Assembly (NCBI RefSeq): GCF_017996735.1
Contig: NZ_JAGOGJ010000039.1
Coordinates: 1 to 53,213 of the forward strand
DNA length: 53,213 bases
Origin: Niveispirillum sp.
GTDB taxonomy: Bacteria; Pseudomonadota; Alphaproteobacteria; Azospirillales; Azospirillaceae
Reading direction: 5' to 3'
Shown one piece after another: positions 34,357 through 42,705 of this stretch. Every line of letters begins with the position of its first letter. Positions within the stretch are counted from its first letter, which is position 1. A program made the position numbers and the translations under genes. Under the pieces are notes generated by a model, which saw only the letters and a list, made by a program, of their open reading frames with translations, ran no database searches and was not told the origin of the DNA.

Positions 34357-35912
34357 GCAGCATTCCCCCGTGATCCGGCATGGTCCGGCGCCATACAATG
34401 ACGGGCGATGAAATCGGCATGGGCGGGCATGGCGGTCAGCCCGTCACGGATGCGCCCGCGCAGGGCCGACAGCCGCGCCTGCAGGTCCGGCAGCGGCAGC
34501 CGGTCGGCCAGTCTGGCGTAACCCTCCGGCATCACCCCCTGCCCTTCGAACACGGACAGCCAACTGTCGCGGGAGAACAGGCCCAGCTTGTAATCGGGCG
34601 CCGCCGCCCCCTCCCGGAACAAGGCCAGCTTGTGCAGCAGGCTGTCCGGCAGGGCCATGGTCCGCACATGATCCCATAGGGGTTGGCCCTGCCGGCTGTT
34701 GGCCCTGTAATGCAGGACCAGGAAATCACGCACCCGGTCGTAATGGATTTCGAACAGGCGGTTGAACTCCGCCGCCAGACGCGGATCGATGCCACCGCCT
34801 GCGCGCGGCATCAGCCCCGCCAGATCGAACAATGCCGCCTGGATCAGGAAGATCGAGGTGCTTTCCAGGGGTTCCAGGAAGCCGCTGGAAAGCCCCACGG
34901 CCAGACAATTGCCCTCCCAGGCCCGCGCCCGCCGCCCGGCGGCGAAGCGCAGCAGGCGCGGTTCGCCCAGAACCGGCCCGTCCAGGGCACCAAGCAGCGT
35001 GTCCCGCGCTTCATCCTCCCCGCACCAGCGGCTGGAAAAGACGTAGCCATTGCCCGTGCGGTGCTGCAACGGAATGCGCCAGGTCCAGCCGGCCTTGCGG
35101 GCGGTGGCACGTGTATAGGGTGTCAGCGGTTCCACCCGTCCCGACGGCACCGCCAGCGCCCGGTCGCAGGGGAGCCAATGCGACCAGTCGCACCAGGGAA
35201 CCTGCATCGCGCCCCCGACCAGCAGTGAGCGAAAACCGCTGCAATCGATGAAGAAATCACCGTCGATGCCATTGCCGGCGGCCAGGGTCAGGCGGGTGAC
35301 ATGCCCGCTTTCGCCATCGCGGGTGACATCGATGATCCGCCCCTCCACCCGCTTCACGCCCCGCGCGACGGCCCAGCCGCGCAGGAATTCCGCATAAAGC
35401 CCGGCATCGAAATGGTAGGCATAGGAATAGCTGGACCGGATCGACCCCGCGTCCGTCACCGGGTGGTCGAAACCCCCGGCCCGGCACAGGGCCACGGCGA
35501 AGGAATAATCCTGCAACGACCCGGCATCGATCCCGGCCAGCCGGGCGCGCGCCCAGTGATGCTGGAAATCCACCCCCGCCCAGGGTTCACCGAAGGCGCC
35601 GAACGGGTGGATGTAACGGTCATCGGGCTGGTTCCAGCCGACAAATTCGATGCCCAGCTTGATGGTGGCGCCGGTGGCGCGCATGAATTCGGCTTCGTCG
35701 ATACCCAGACGGTCGTTGAACTGCTTGATATGGGGCAGCGTCGCCTCCCCCACCCCGACAGTCCCGATCTCCTCGCTCTCCACCAGGGTCAGGTCGTATT
35801 CGCCGGCCGGCAACAGCCGCGACAGGCCGGACGCCACCATCCAGCCCGCCGTCCCACCGCCCAGGATCACCACCCGGAGGCGCTGTGCCGTTTGTCCTTC
35901 ATCCGACCGCAT
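34353..35912 (-). CDS. Flavin-dependent tryptophan-halogenase-family protein
   Basis: FAD-dependent halogenase of the PrnA/RebH superfamily, 519 residues, with all key elements: GGGTAGW (residues 18-24), VGVGEATLP, the active-site lysine at about residue 85 (TIKLG), the family signature WTWRIP at 276-281, and the FLEPLEST segment with its glutamate near 350. Members in TonB-linked sugar loci form a clade whose true substrate is unknown; a halogenating role on an indole or phenol is the established activity of the superfamily. It requires a flavin reductase encoded elsewhere. First gene of a three-gene operon. Confidence 0.92.
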   Translation of the reverse strand: MRSDEGQTAQRLRVVILGGGTAGWMVASGLSRLLPAGEYDLTLVESEEIGTVGVGEATLPHIKQFNDRLGIDEAEFMRATGATIKLGIEFVGWNQPDDRYIHPFGAFGEPWAGVDFQHHWARARLAGIDAGSLQDYSFAVALCRAGGFDHPVTDAGSIRSSYSYAYHFDAGLYAEFLRGWAVARGVKRVEGRIIDVTRDGESGHVTRLTLAAGNGIDGDFFIDCSGFRSLLVGGAMQVPWCDWSHWLPCDRALAVPSGRVEPLTPYTRATARKAGWTWRIPLQHRTGNGYVFSSRWCGEDEARDTLLGALDGPVLGEPRLLRFAAGRRARAWEGNCLAVGLSSGFLEPLESTSIFLIQAALFDLAGLMPRAGGGIDPRLAAEFNRLFEIHYDRVRDFLVLHYRANSRQGQPLWDHVRTMALPDSLLHKLALFREGAAAPDYKLGLFSRDSWLSVFEGQGVMPEGYARLADRLPLPDLQARLSALRGRIRDGLTAMPAHADFIARHCMAPDHAGSRGNAA

Positions 35913-35956
35913 CTGGCCAACCCCATCCCCTGAGCGCCTTCGTTGCCACCCCTTCC

Positions 35957-36072
35957 ACCGTCACCCCGGCGAAGGCCGGGGTCCAGTGTAAGGCACGATC
36001 AGCGCCGATATGAGCCTTGTCGCGGCAGAAGCCGCTATACGCCTGGGCCCCGGCCTTCGCCGGGGTGACGGT
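35957..36072. repeat. Inverted-repeat element with 30-bp arms
   Basis: Arm 35957-35986 begins ACCGTCACCCCGGCGAAGG. The other arm, 36043-36072, is its complement with one mismatch in 30; 56 bases lie between. The CCCCGGCGAAGGCCGGGG motif is a common intergenic palindrome in alphaproteobacterial genomes. It lies between the TonB receptor 3' end and the halogenase operon, upstream of the latter. Confidence 0.75.
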
Positions 36073-36172
36073 CGTGCTGATTGAACCCCGCCAGCCCAAA
36101 CTTTCGCAAAGGTGCAGTTGAGAAAAAGAGAGGCGCCGCGGAGGGAGTGAGGTGCGGCGCCCCTGGGGAGGA

Positions 36173-39100
36173 TCAGAACTTCACGCGGGCACCGACCTGG
36201 AACCGGCGATCGGCCTTGCCCCAGTTGGCATCCTTGAAGACAGGCTTGGCGCCCGGCGTGACGGCACTGTCACCAAAGATCTGCTGTTGATAAACGATCT
36301 TGGTGTCCAGCAGGTTGGTGCCTTCCAGCGCGACCTCCAGATTCTCGGAGATCGAGTAGCGGATGGAACCGTCCAGGAAGCCCGCCGCCTTCTGGAACAC
36401 CGGCAGGCCGATGCAGCAATCCAGATTGTTGGTCAGGAAGCGCGACCGCCAGTTATAGGCAAGGCGCAGACCGATCGGCCCCTGCTCATACAGGCCGACG
36501 ATATTGTAGGTGTGCGCGGAGATGCCGGCCAGCTTGTGGCTGTCGATCACGGCACCCCGGCCACCCGACACGTCCAGGCCGGCACCAAAGCCGCCCGTAC
36601 CGCCGGCATCCAGCGCACCCTGCGTCACCAGATTGGAATTGTTGATCCCAGACTGGTCGACATAGGTGTAGTTGACCTGCATGCCCAGCCCGTTCCAGAT
36701 GCCGGGCAGGAAGTCGAAGAAGGTCTGGTAGGAGGTTTCGAAGCCGTACAGCTCCCCCCCGCCCTTCTGATTGCGCGGACCGCGCATGATCACGGTCTGG
36801 GTCGAGCTGTCATTGGTGAATTCGCGCACGAACTCGCCATAGGAGATGGAGTTGCGCAGCTTCTTGTAGAAGCCACCGACCGAGAACAGGCCGCTCTTGC
36901 CGATATAATATTCGTACCCAAGGTCGAACTGATCGGCCTTCAGCGGCTTCAGGCCGGCATAGCCGGATTCCGCCCGGAACACGAAGTCATAGCCCGTCAC
37001 CTGCCCGCTGGCATTCTTGATCAGATAGGGCGAACTGGCCGTCGTATCGATCACCGGTGACTGGATGGAGACGAAGTTGCGCAGCAGGCCGAAATCCGGG
37101 CGCGCCATGGCGCGGGAAGCGGCGAAGCGCACATACTGATCATCATCCAGCCCGAAGCGCACATTGAAGCTGGGCAGGACATTGGTGTAGTCGGTCTTGA
37201 AATTGTCCGGCGTGCCCGACCCGTTGGCAAAGGCCAGGATGGCCGGGGTCAGGGAACAGGCGGGGTTCACGACGGCACCGGGCGGCAGGGTCGATCCGCA
37301 GGGCGTGCCCTGCAACTGCAACAGCGCCGTATTGGTGGGGAAGCCGACGCTGCCCTCGCTGTTGATCTTGGTCTGCACGATACGGACGCCGACATTGCCG
37401 TCGACCGTGATGCCGTTGAAGATCGTCATGTCGCCGCCGCCAAAGCGCAGCATGGCATAGCCGGCATTGGTCTTTTCCTGCACATGCATCACCTCGGACG
37501 GCAGGAAACAACTGCCCGACGGCAGGCCCGGACGATCACAGATCGGCACCCAGCCCGGCGAGACGGGGTTGTTGGTGTTAGGACCCGACAGCGACTTCAC
37601 CAGCCGGTCACGATCCTTCAGCACGTCGCGCGACAGATAGACCAGTTCGCCATTGGGATAGACATCGCCATTGTAGAAATCGTCCCCCAGGCTGACCGTG
37701 TCCCAGATACCGGCGCCATAGCCCTTGAAGGGCTGGCCGTTGCCGCAGCCGGCGGGATAGGCCCCACCCGTGCTGTCGGCATTGAAACCGGGACCGTTGC
37801 AGTTCCAACTGGCGGCGACGGGGCTCCAGTTGAAGGTGGAATAGCGGACCGTCTGCTTGCGGTCGGCATGGCGGACACCGACCTTCAGCGAACTCAGCCA
37901 GCCATCGCCGGCATCCAGGTCATAGGTGGCGTCGCCCCGGAAAGCCGTCTCCTTGGCGCTATTATCCTCCAGATGCGCCTGGATGAAGGGGATCCAGTAA
38001 TTATGCGGGTTGGTCAGGCCACCCGGCGCATAATTGACGTTGGACCCCGGCTTCATCACGACATTGGGCACCCCGTCCTTGCCGACCGAATATTGCATGT
38101 CGGCCATGGAGCCGGTGGCGACCAGGATATCGTCATTGGTGGCCGAGGCCGTAATGCGCTGCACGTCGAAGCTGGTGTGCAGACGGTCGTTCACGTCCCA
38201 TTTCACATTAAAGGACAGGTCCTTGGTGCCCTCACGATGGTCGAAATTCCGCGCCTCGTTCTGGAAATAGAGGCCGTCCTGAAGGGTGGTGCTGCTGCAG
38301 GCGCCATTGCCGCAATAGTTCACGAACGGCTTGCCGGGCACCGCCGAGCCAGTGTTAATCGCATCCTGCAAACTGTCCCACGAGCCGCGCCAGCTTCCAT
38401 GACCCTGGGTCAGCAGCCCGCTTTCCAGCATGCCGTCGGCCCCGAATTTCAAGGCTGGCGATCCCGTGGCCGGGCCGATGACGGAGCTGTTGCGCACCCG
38501 GAAGGCCGACGAGCCATAGGCATTGCCGTCCAGGATCACATGGCTGGCATTTTCCAGCCAGGCATTGTGATACTTGGAATGGGTGTACTGCACGGTGGCC
38601 TGGAAGCTGCCATCGTCATTCTCATACTGCCCGGCCAGCGACGTGCCGCGCCGCGTGCGGTCATAATCAACCAGCGAATAGCGGATGCCGTCCGGCATAT
38701 AGGCCCAGCCCGTGCCGCCGAACGGGTTGGCCGTACAGGCGACGGAGCCGTCGGAATTGATGATGGCCTTGCCCGAGGCATCGGTGGCACCGGCCGAGCA
38801 ATAGGTGTCGATCTTGTCCATGATGACGCTTTCGGTCCGCGTCACGACATGGGACCGCGCCAGATTGGCCAGCAGCCCGAACTTGCCGGCATTGGTCTCC
38901 CAGACATTGCTGATCATGCCGGAATATTCCCCGGTCCATTTCTTGGACCGGTCGCCGTAGGAGCCCTTGACGTTGCCGGCGATGGCCAGCCCGTCACTGT
39001 CGAACGGCAGACGCGTGCGCAGATTGACCGTACCGGCAATGCCGCCTTCGATCATGTCCGCCGTCTGGTTCTTGTAGCTGTCGACGCCGGCCATCAGTTC

Positions 39101-39559
39101 GGGCGAGACGTCGTTGAAGTTCAGGCCGCGATAGCTGTCGGCGGAGAAACTGTCACGGCCGTTGAATTCGGTGCGGACCTGGGTCAGGCCGCGGATCAGG
39201 ACGGACGTGCCCTCCCCCGACGGGTGCGTGCTGTCATCGGATGATTGCAGGCGCGACACGGTGATGCCGGGCACGCGCTGCAGCGCCTCCGACACGGACT
39301 TGTCCGGGAAGGCGCCTATATCGGTGGCGGTGATACTGTCCACCACGGTGCCGGCATTGCGCTTGATGTCGAGCGCGCTTTCCAGCGCGGCGCGCACACC
39401 GACGACAACGATCTCTTCCAGCACGGGGGCCGCTTCGGCCTTCGGTTCGGCGGCGGTCTGCGCCATCGCCCCATTCGCCCCGACAAGGCCCAGCGCGAGC
39501 AGCGAAACGCCGCCGCGCAGCCACAGACCGCGGCCGCGGTTGATCTTCTGACCCTTCAC
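36173..39559 (-). CDS. Large TonB-dependent receptor of a carbohydrate-utilisation locus
   Basis: Outer-membrane active transporter, about 1128 residues. The GTG at 39559, with GGAGGAGACAGGAA before it, is preferred; the frame is open to 39640. A signal peptide ends near GAMAQ. The plug domain begins with a TonB-box-like EEIVVVGVRAALESALDIKRN, then VVDSITATDIGAFPDKSVSEALQRVPGITVSR and IRGL. The barrel ends GARVKF with the terminal Phe used for outer-membrane assembly. The IKRNAGTVVDSI type is the class associated with glycan uptake rather than iron. With the GH97 enzyme, MFS transporter and LacI genes it forms a sugar locus. Confidence 0.93.
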   Translation of the reverse strand: MKGQKINRGRGLWLRGGVSLLALGLVGANGAMAQTAAEPKAEAAPVLEEIVVVGVRAALESALDIKRNAGTVVDSITATDIGAFPDKSVSEALQRVPGITVSRLQSSDDSTHPSGEGTSVLIRGLTQVRTEFNGRDSFSADSYRGLNFNDVSPELMAGVDSYKNQTADMIEGGIAGTVNLRTRLPFDSDGLAIAGNVKGSYGDRSKKWTGEYSGMISNVWETNAGKFGLLANLARSHVVTRTESVIMDKIDTYCSAGATDASGKAIINSDGSVACTANPFGGTGWAYMPDGIRYSLVDYDRTRRGTSLAGQYENDDGSFQATVQYTHSKYHNAWLENASHVILDGNAYGSSAFRVRNSSVIGPATGSPALKFGADGMLESGLLTQGHGSWRGSWDSLQDAINTGSAVPGKPFVNYCGNGACSSTTLQDGLYFQNEARNFDHREGTKDLSFNVKWDVNDRLHTSFDVQRITASATNDDILVATGSMADMQYSVGKDGVPNVVMKPGSNVNYAPGGLTNPHNYWIPFIQAHLEDNSAKETAFRGDATYDLDAGDGWLSSLKVGVRHADRKQTVRYSTFNWSPVAASWNCNGPGFNADSTGGAYPAGCGNGQPFKGYGAGIWDTVSLGDDFYNGDVYPNGELVYLSRDVLKDRDRLVKSLSGPNTNNPVSPGWVPICDRPGLPSGSCFLPSEVMHVQEKTNAGYAMLRFGGGDMTIFNGITVDGNVGVRIVQTKINSEGSVGFPTNTALLQLQGTPCGSTLPPGAVVNPACSLTPAILAFANGSGTPDNFKTDYTNVLPSFNVRFGLDDDQYVRFAASRAMARPDFGLLRNFVSIQSPVIDTTASSPYLIKNASGQVTGYDFVFRAESGYAGLKPLKADQFDLGYEYYIGKSGLFSVGGFYKKLRNSISYGEFVREFTNDSSTQTVIMRGPRNQKGGGELYGFETSYQTFFDFLPGIWNGLGMQVNYTYVDQSGINNSNLVTQGALDAGGTGGFGAGLDVSGGRGAVIDSHKLAGISAHTYNIVGLYEQGPIGLRLAYNWRSRFLTNNLDCCIGLPVFQKAAGFLDGSIRYSISENLEVALEGTNLLDTKIVYQQQIFGDSAVTPGAKPVFKDANWGKADRRFQVGARVKF

Positions 39560-39648
39560 TTCCTGTCTCCTCCCCTTTCGGATTTTCTGCCCCCCGTGCC
39601 CGGCACCCACAGCACCGACCACGTTCCTTCCGGGCAGCAATCATCTTG

Positions 39649-39690
39649 TTTGCGTAATTTTGCGCAAACTTGCGTAAGGCGCAAGTGCAA
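39649..39690 (-). promoter_or_regulatory. Cluster of LacI-like half-sites upstream of the TonB receptor
   Basis: TTTGCGCAAA is a perfect palindrome (39659-39668), followed at once by CTTGCG-TAAGG-CGCAAG (39669-39685). A further TTTGCGTAA lies just before them and another near 39826-39836. The region 39560-39876 has no gene; it holds this regulatory cluster and AT-rich promoter sequence. Confidence 0.6.
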
Positions 39691-39876
39691 ATTTTTGAGG
39701 CAGGACAGATTCCTTATATTTCATTGTTTATATTGATAAAAATTTTCCCGCGCTGCGCATTTCCTGCGAATTTTGGCCCCGTTTCCGGTTCGGATTCTGG
39801 TCCGTTATGGCACACGATTATGCAAATTTTGCGTAAGCAGATGCAGCAATGCCGGCCATGATGACAGGACCCGCCG

Positions 39877-41391
39877 CTATTCCCGGGGAACGAACAGCAT
39901 GCAGAAAGCTGCGATGGACAGGGAAACGGCCGCCAGGGTCAGGGCATGGATGGCCTGGCCCCCCAGCAGGGTTCCCACCAGGGGGCCCAGGATCGTGGCG
40001 GCCACCAGTTGCGGCAGCACCAGGAAGATGTTGTGGATGCCCATATAAACCCCGGCCTTGCGCGCCGGCACGGCCCCGGCCAGCAGGGCATAGGGGATGG
40101 ACAGGATCGCGGCCCAGGCAATGCCGATGGCGACCGATGGCAGCCAGAGCCATGCCGGATCATCGACGACCCGGAAACCGGCCAGTCCCGCCGCCCCCAG
40201 CAACAGGCAGGCGGCGTGGCAGGCCCGGCGTCCCGTGCGGGCGGCCAGGGCCGGCAGGGCGAGCGCGGCCAGCGCCGCCACGCCATTATATCCCGCGAAC
40301 AGCACCCCGACCCAGTCCGCGCCCTCGTTATAGGCGGCCGACGCGGCATCCATGGTGCCGTAATGCCGGGCGGCGACGGCCGGCACGGTATAGATCCACA
40401 TGGCGAACAGGCCGAACCAGGTGAAGAACTGCACCAGCGCCAGCCGCTTCAGCATCAGCGGCATCAGCAGGATATCCTCCACGATCTCCAGCATGCCCAG
40501 CGATGCGGCCCCCCGACCGCGCAGCCAGGTGACGGCGATCTGGGCCAGACCGAAGGCGGCGGCAAGGGCCGCGATGAAGTGGATTTCCCGTTCCTGCCCC
40601 GTGACGAACGCGAAACCGGCAAGCGCGCCGCCACCGGTCATCCACAAGGCGCCACCGCGCAACGCCCTGCCGGGAGGTGCGATCGGGGAAGGCCCCGGCG
40701 TCCGCGCCGGTGCGGGCGGCGGCGCCTGTTCCGGCGTGGTGAAGACGGTCCAGGACACGACGGCCAGCAGGCACAGGGCGCCAACATAGAAGGCGGCGCG
40801 CACCGATGGCGGCAGCGCCTCCCCATCACTGCGCACGCTCAACCCGAACAGATGCGACATGATCCAGGGCAGAAGCGAGGCGAAGACGGCGCCGGCCCCG
40901 ATAAAGAACACCTGCGTGGCGAAGCCCTGCGTGCGCTGTTCGTCGGGCAGGGTGTCGGCCACCAGGGCGCGGAAAGGCTCCATGGCGATATTGACGGACG
41001 CCGTCAGCAGCCACAGCGTCAGCGAACAGGCCCAGAGCGTGGACGCGTTGGGCATGACCACCAGGGCCAGGGCCGACAGCACCGCACCCGCCAGCAGATA
41101 GGGCCGCCGCCGCCCCAGGGGGGAGCGGGTCCGGTCCGACAGCCAGCCCACGATGGGCTGGACCAGCAGACCGGTGATGGGGGCCGCGATCCACAGGATG
41201 GGCAGATCGGCGATATCGACGCCCAGCGCCTGGAAAATGCGGCTGGTATTCACATTGTGCAGGCCCCAGACGATCTGTACCCCGAACAGGCCGCAGCACA
41301 TGTTCCAGATCTGGCGGTTGGATAGCAGCGGCCGGCGCACGCACACCCGGTCACCGGGTGCGTTCCCGGTGTTCTCGTCACTGACTTGCAA
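39877..41391 (-). CDS. MFS transporter (glycoside/maltose-type, SLC45-like)
   Basis: Twelve-helix inner-membrane transporter, about 504 residues. Characteristic segments: NMCCGLFGVQIVWGLHNVNTSRIFQALG, LVQPIVGWLSDRTRSPLGRRRPYLLAG (the MFS loop 2-3 motif) and GFATQVFFIGAGAVFASLLPW. This is the maltose/sucrose-type group common beside TonB glycan receptors. The start is uncertain: TTG 41391 has GGAGGGGGG just before it, while ATG 41406 leaves only five bases to the divergent LacI gene. It imports the oligosaccharide or sugar released in the periplasm. Confidence 0.88.
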   Translation of the reverse strand: MQVSDENTGNAPGDRVCVRRPLLSNRQIWNMCCGLFGVQIVWGLHNVNTSRIFQALGVDIADLPILWIAAPITGLLVQPIVGWLSDRTRSPLGRRRPYLLAGAVLSALALVVMPNASTLWACSLTLWLLTASVNIAMEPFRALVADTLPDEQRTQGFATQVFFIGAGAVFASLLPWIMSHLFGLSVRSDGEALPPSVRAAFYVGALCLLAVVSWTVFTTPEQAPPPAPARTPGPSPIAPPGRALRGGALWMTGGGALAGFAFVTGQEREIHFIAALAAAFGLAQIAVTWLRGRGAASLGMLEIVEDILLMPLMLKRLALVQFFTWFGLFAMWIYTVPAVAARHYGTMDAASAAYNEGADWVGVLFAGYNGVAALAALALPALAARTGRRACHAACLLLGAAGLAGFRVVDDPAWLWLPSVAIGIAWAAILSIPYALLAGAVPARKAGVYMGIHNIFLVLPQLVAATILGPLVGTLLGGQAIHALTLAAVSLSIAAFCMLFVPRE

Positions 41392-41456
41392 TTTCCCCCC
41401 TCCCATGCGCTATGCTGCGGCGCTTTCCCTTTCTGCCAGCTTTGACCCTGAAGGCC

Positions 41457-42464
41457 GTGTCCAGCAACTCCAAAACCACGCTTGAGGATCTGGCGAAGCT
41501 GGCCGATGTGTCGGTGGCGACGGTGTCGCGCGCACTGAACGACCATCCCACCATCAGCACGCGTACCAAGCAGCGCATCTGGGCCCTGGCACGCGAACAT
41601 GACTATCCGTTCCGCCACTACATGCCGGCCAGCCCGATCGGGGCGGAGGGAACGATCGTCATCGTCACCCCCTTTGTGCATGGCCGCGCCCTGCCCCTGT
41701 CGCATCCGTTCTTCCTGGAACTGCTGGCCAATATCGGGGAGGCGGCGCGGGCGCGGGACTGCGACTTCACGGTCAGCCATGTGGCACCGGCCGGTTACGA
41801 CGATCTGGTCGCCACCGTCACCACCAGCCGGGCCAGCGGCGTCATCTTCCTGGGCCAGGGCACGCTGCATGAGGCGTTCAACCGGCTGGCCGCCACCAAT
41901 GCCCGCTTCGCCGTCTGGGGAGCGCAATTGCCCGGGCAGGATTACTGCACCATCGGGTCGGACAATTTCCAGGGCGGGCGGCGGTCCACGCTGCATCTGG
42001 CGCGGCTGGGCCGCAAGCGCATCATGTTCCTGGGCGGCAATGACCCGGAGGCGCAGCAGCGCCGCAAGGGATATTGGGAGGCCCTTTCCGAAAGCGGGCT
42101 GGAGGCCGACCCCAAGCTGGACATCGCCGCCGAATTCGAACTGGAATCGGCGGAGGCCGCCGTTGGCAGGCTGCTGCGCCGGGGCGCCGCCTTCGACGGC
42201 ATCGTGGCCGCGTCGGACCTGATCGCGCTGGGCGCCATGCGGGCGTTGCGCCGGGCCGACCTGTCGGTGCCGCGCGACGTATCGGTCGTCGGCTATGACG
42301 ACATGCTGCTGGCACGGCTCAGCACCCCGGCGCTGACCACCATCCGCCAGGACACGGCGGAGGCGGGCCGCAAACTGGTGTCGCAGATCCTGGACCCGCT
42401 GACCGATCACCGCGCCGAACTTCTGCCCACCGAACTGATCGTCCGGGAAAGTTGTGGCGCCTGA
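41457..42464 (+). CDS. LacI/GalR-family transcriptional regulator
   Basis: A LacI-type regulator of about 335-350 residues. The helix-turn-helix is TTLEDLAKLADVSVATVSRALNDHP and the effector domain contains GVIFLGQGTLHEAF, GSDNFQGGRRSTLHL and VVGYDDMLLARLSTPALTTI. GTG 41457 is chosen because it puts the HTH near the N-terminus as is normal; ATG 41412 is the alternative. It is divergent from the MFS gene and is the likely controller of the MFS, TonB receptor and halogenase/GH97 units through the TTGCG/CGCAA sites. Confidence 0.9.
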   Translation: MSSNSKTTLEDLAKLADVSVATVSRALNDHPTISTRTKQRIWALAREHDYPFRHYMPASPIGAEGTIVIVTPFVHGRALPLSHPFFLELLANIGEAARARDCDFTVSHVAPAGYDDLVATVTTSRASGVIFLGQGTLHEAFNRLAATNARFAVWGAQLPGQDYCTIGSDNFQGGRRSTLHLARLGRKRIMFLGGNDPEAQQRRKGYWEALSESGLEADPKLDIAAEFELESAEAAVGRLLRRGAAFDGIVAASDLIALGAMRALRRADLSVPRDVSVVGYDDMLLARLSTPALTTIRQDTAEAGRKLVSQILDPLTDHRAELLPTELIVRESCGA

Positions 42465-42553
42465 TCGCGCAATTGCCACGCTGCACTGCCCCCAAATTGG
42501 GCGTTGAATGGTTGCGCGTTATTGATTTTTTAAGAAATATGCGCTTCGCATTT

Positions 42554-42570
42554 GCGGCACAAGAATTGCT
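42554..42570 (+). promoter_or_regulatory. Sigma-54 promoter of the porin gene
   Basis: GCGGCACAAGAATTGCT has the -24 GG and -12 GC ten bases apart. It is less perfect than the three other sigma-54-like sites in the window. Predicted transcription start near 42581, ahead of the two-hairpin leader. Confidence 0.6.
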
Positions 42571-42615
42571 TTTTATCAAGCGGGCATGAGGCCAACGGCG
42601 GTCTCCCCCTTCATA

Positions 42616-42651
42616 GGCCGGTGCATCCGGCCCCCCGGACAATGGCGTCTG
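42616..42651 (+). promoter_or_regulatory. Two-hairpin (ANTAR/NasT) leader of the porin gene
   Basis: First hairpin: GGCCGG-TGCAT-CCGGCC (six pairs, five-base loop). Second hairpin: CGGAC-AATGGC-GTCTG (five pairs with one wobble), whose hexaloop has A at position 1 and G at position 4, the ANTAR recognition rule. The second hairpin overlaps the 5' arm of the terminator that follows. Confidence 0.7.
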
Positions 42652-42692
42652 AACACCTGGGAAGAACCTGGGATGTTTAGGCGCCTTTTTTT
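42644..42692 (+). terminator. Intrinsic terminator in the porin leader (attenuator)
   Basis: GGCGTCTGAACA pairs with TGTTTAGGCGCC over 12 bp, followed by seven T. The Shine-Dalgarno GGAG and start codon come directly after, so it must be overridden for expression. Confidence 0.85.
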
Positions 42693-42705
42693 ATTGGAGC
42701 CTCAG

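Noticed and set aside
42586..42705. N-terminal extension of the porin from ATG 42586
   Set aside because: This segment is the two-hairpin leader and terminator; the signal peptide and ribosome site fit ATG 42706.
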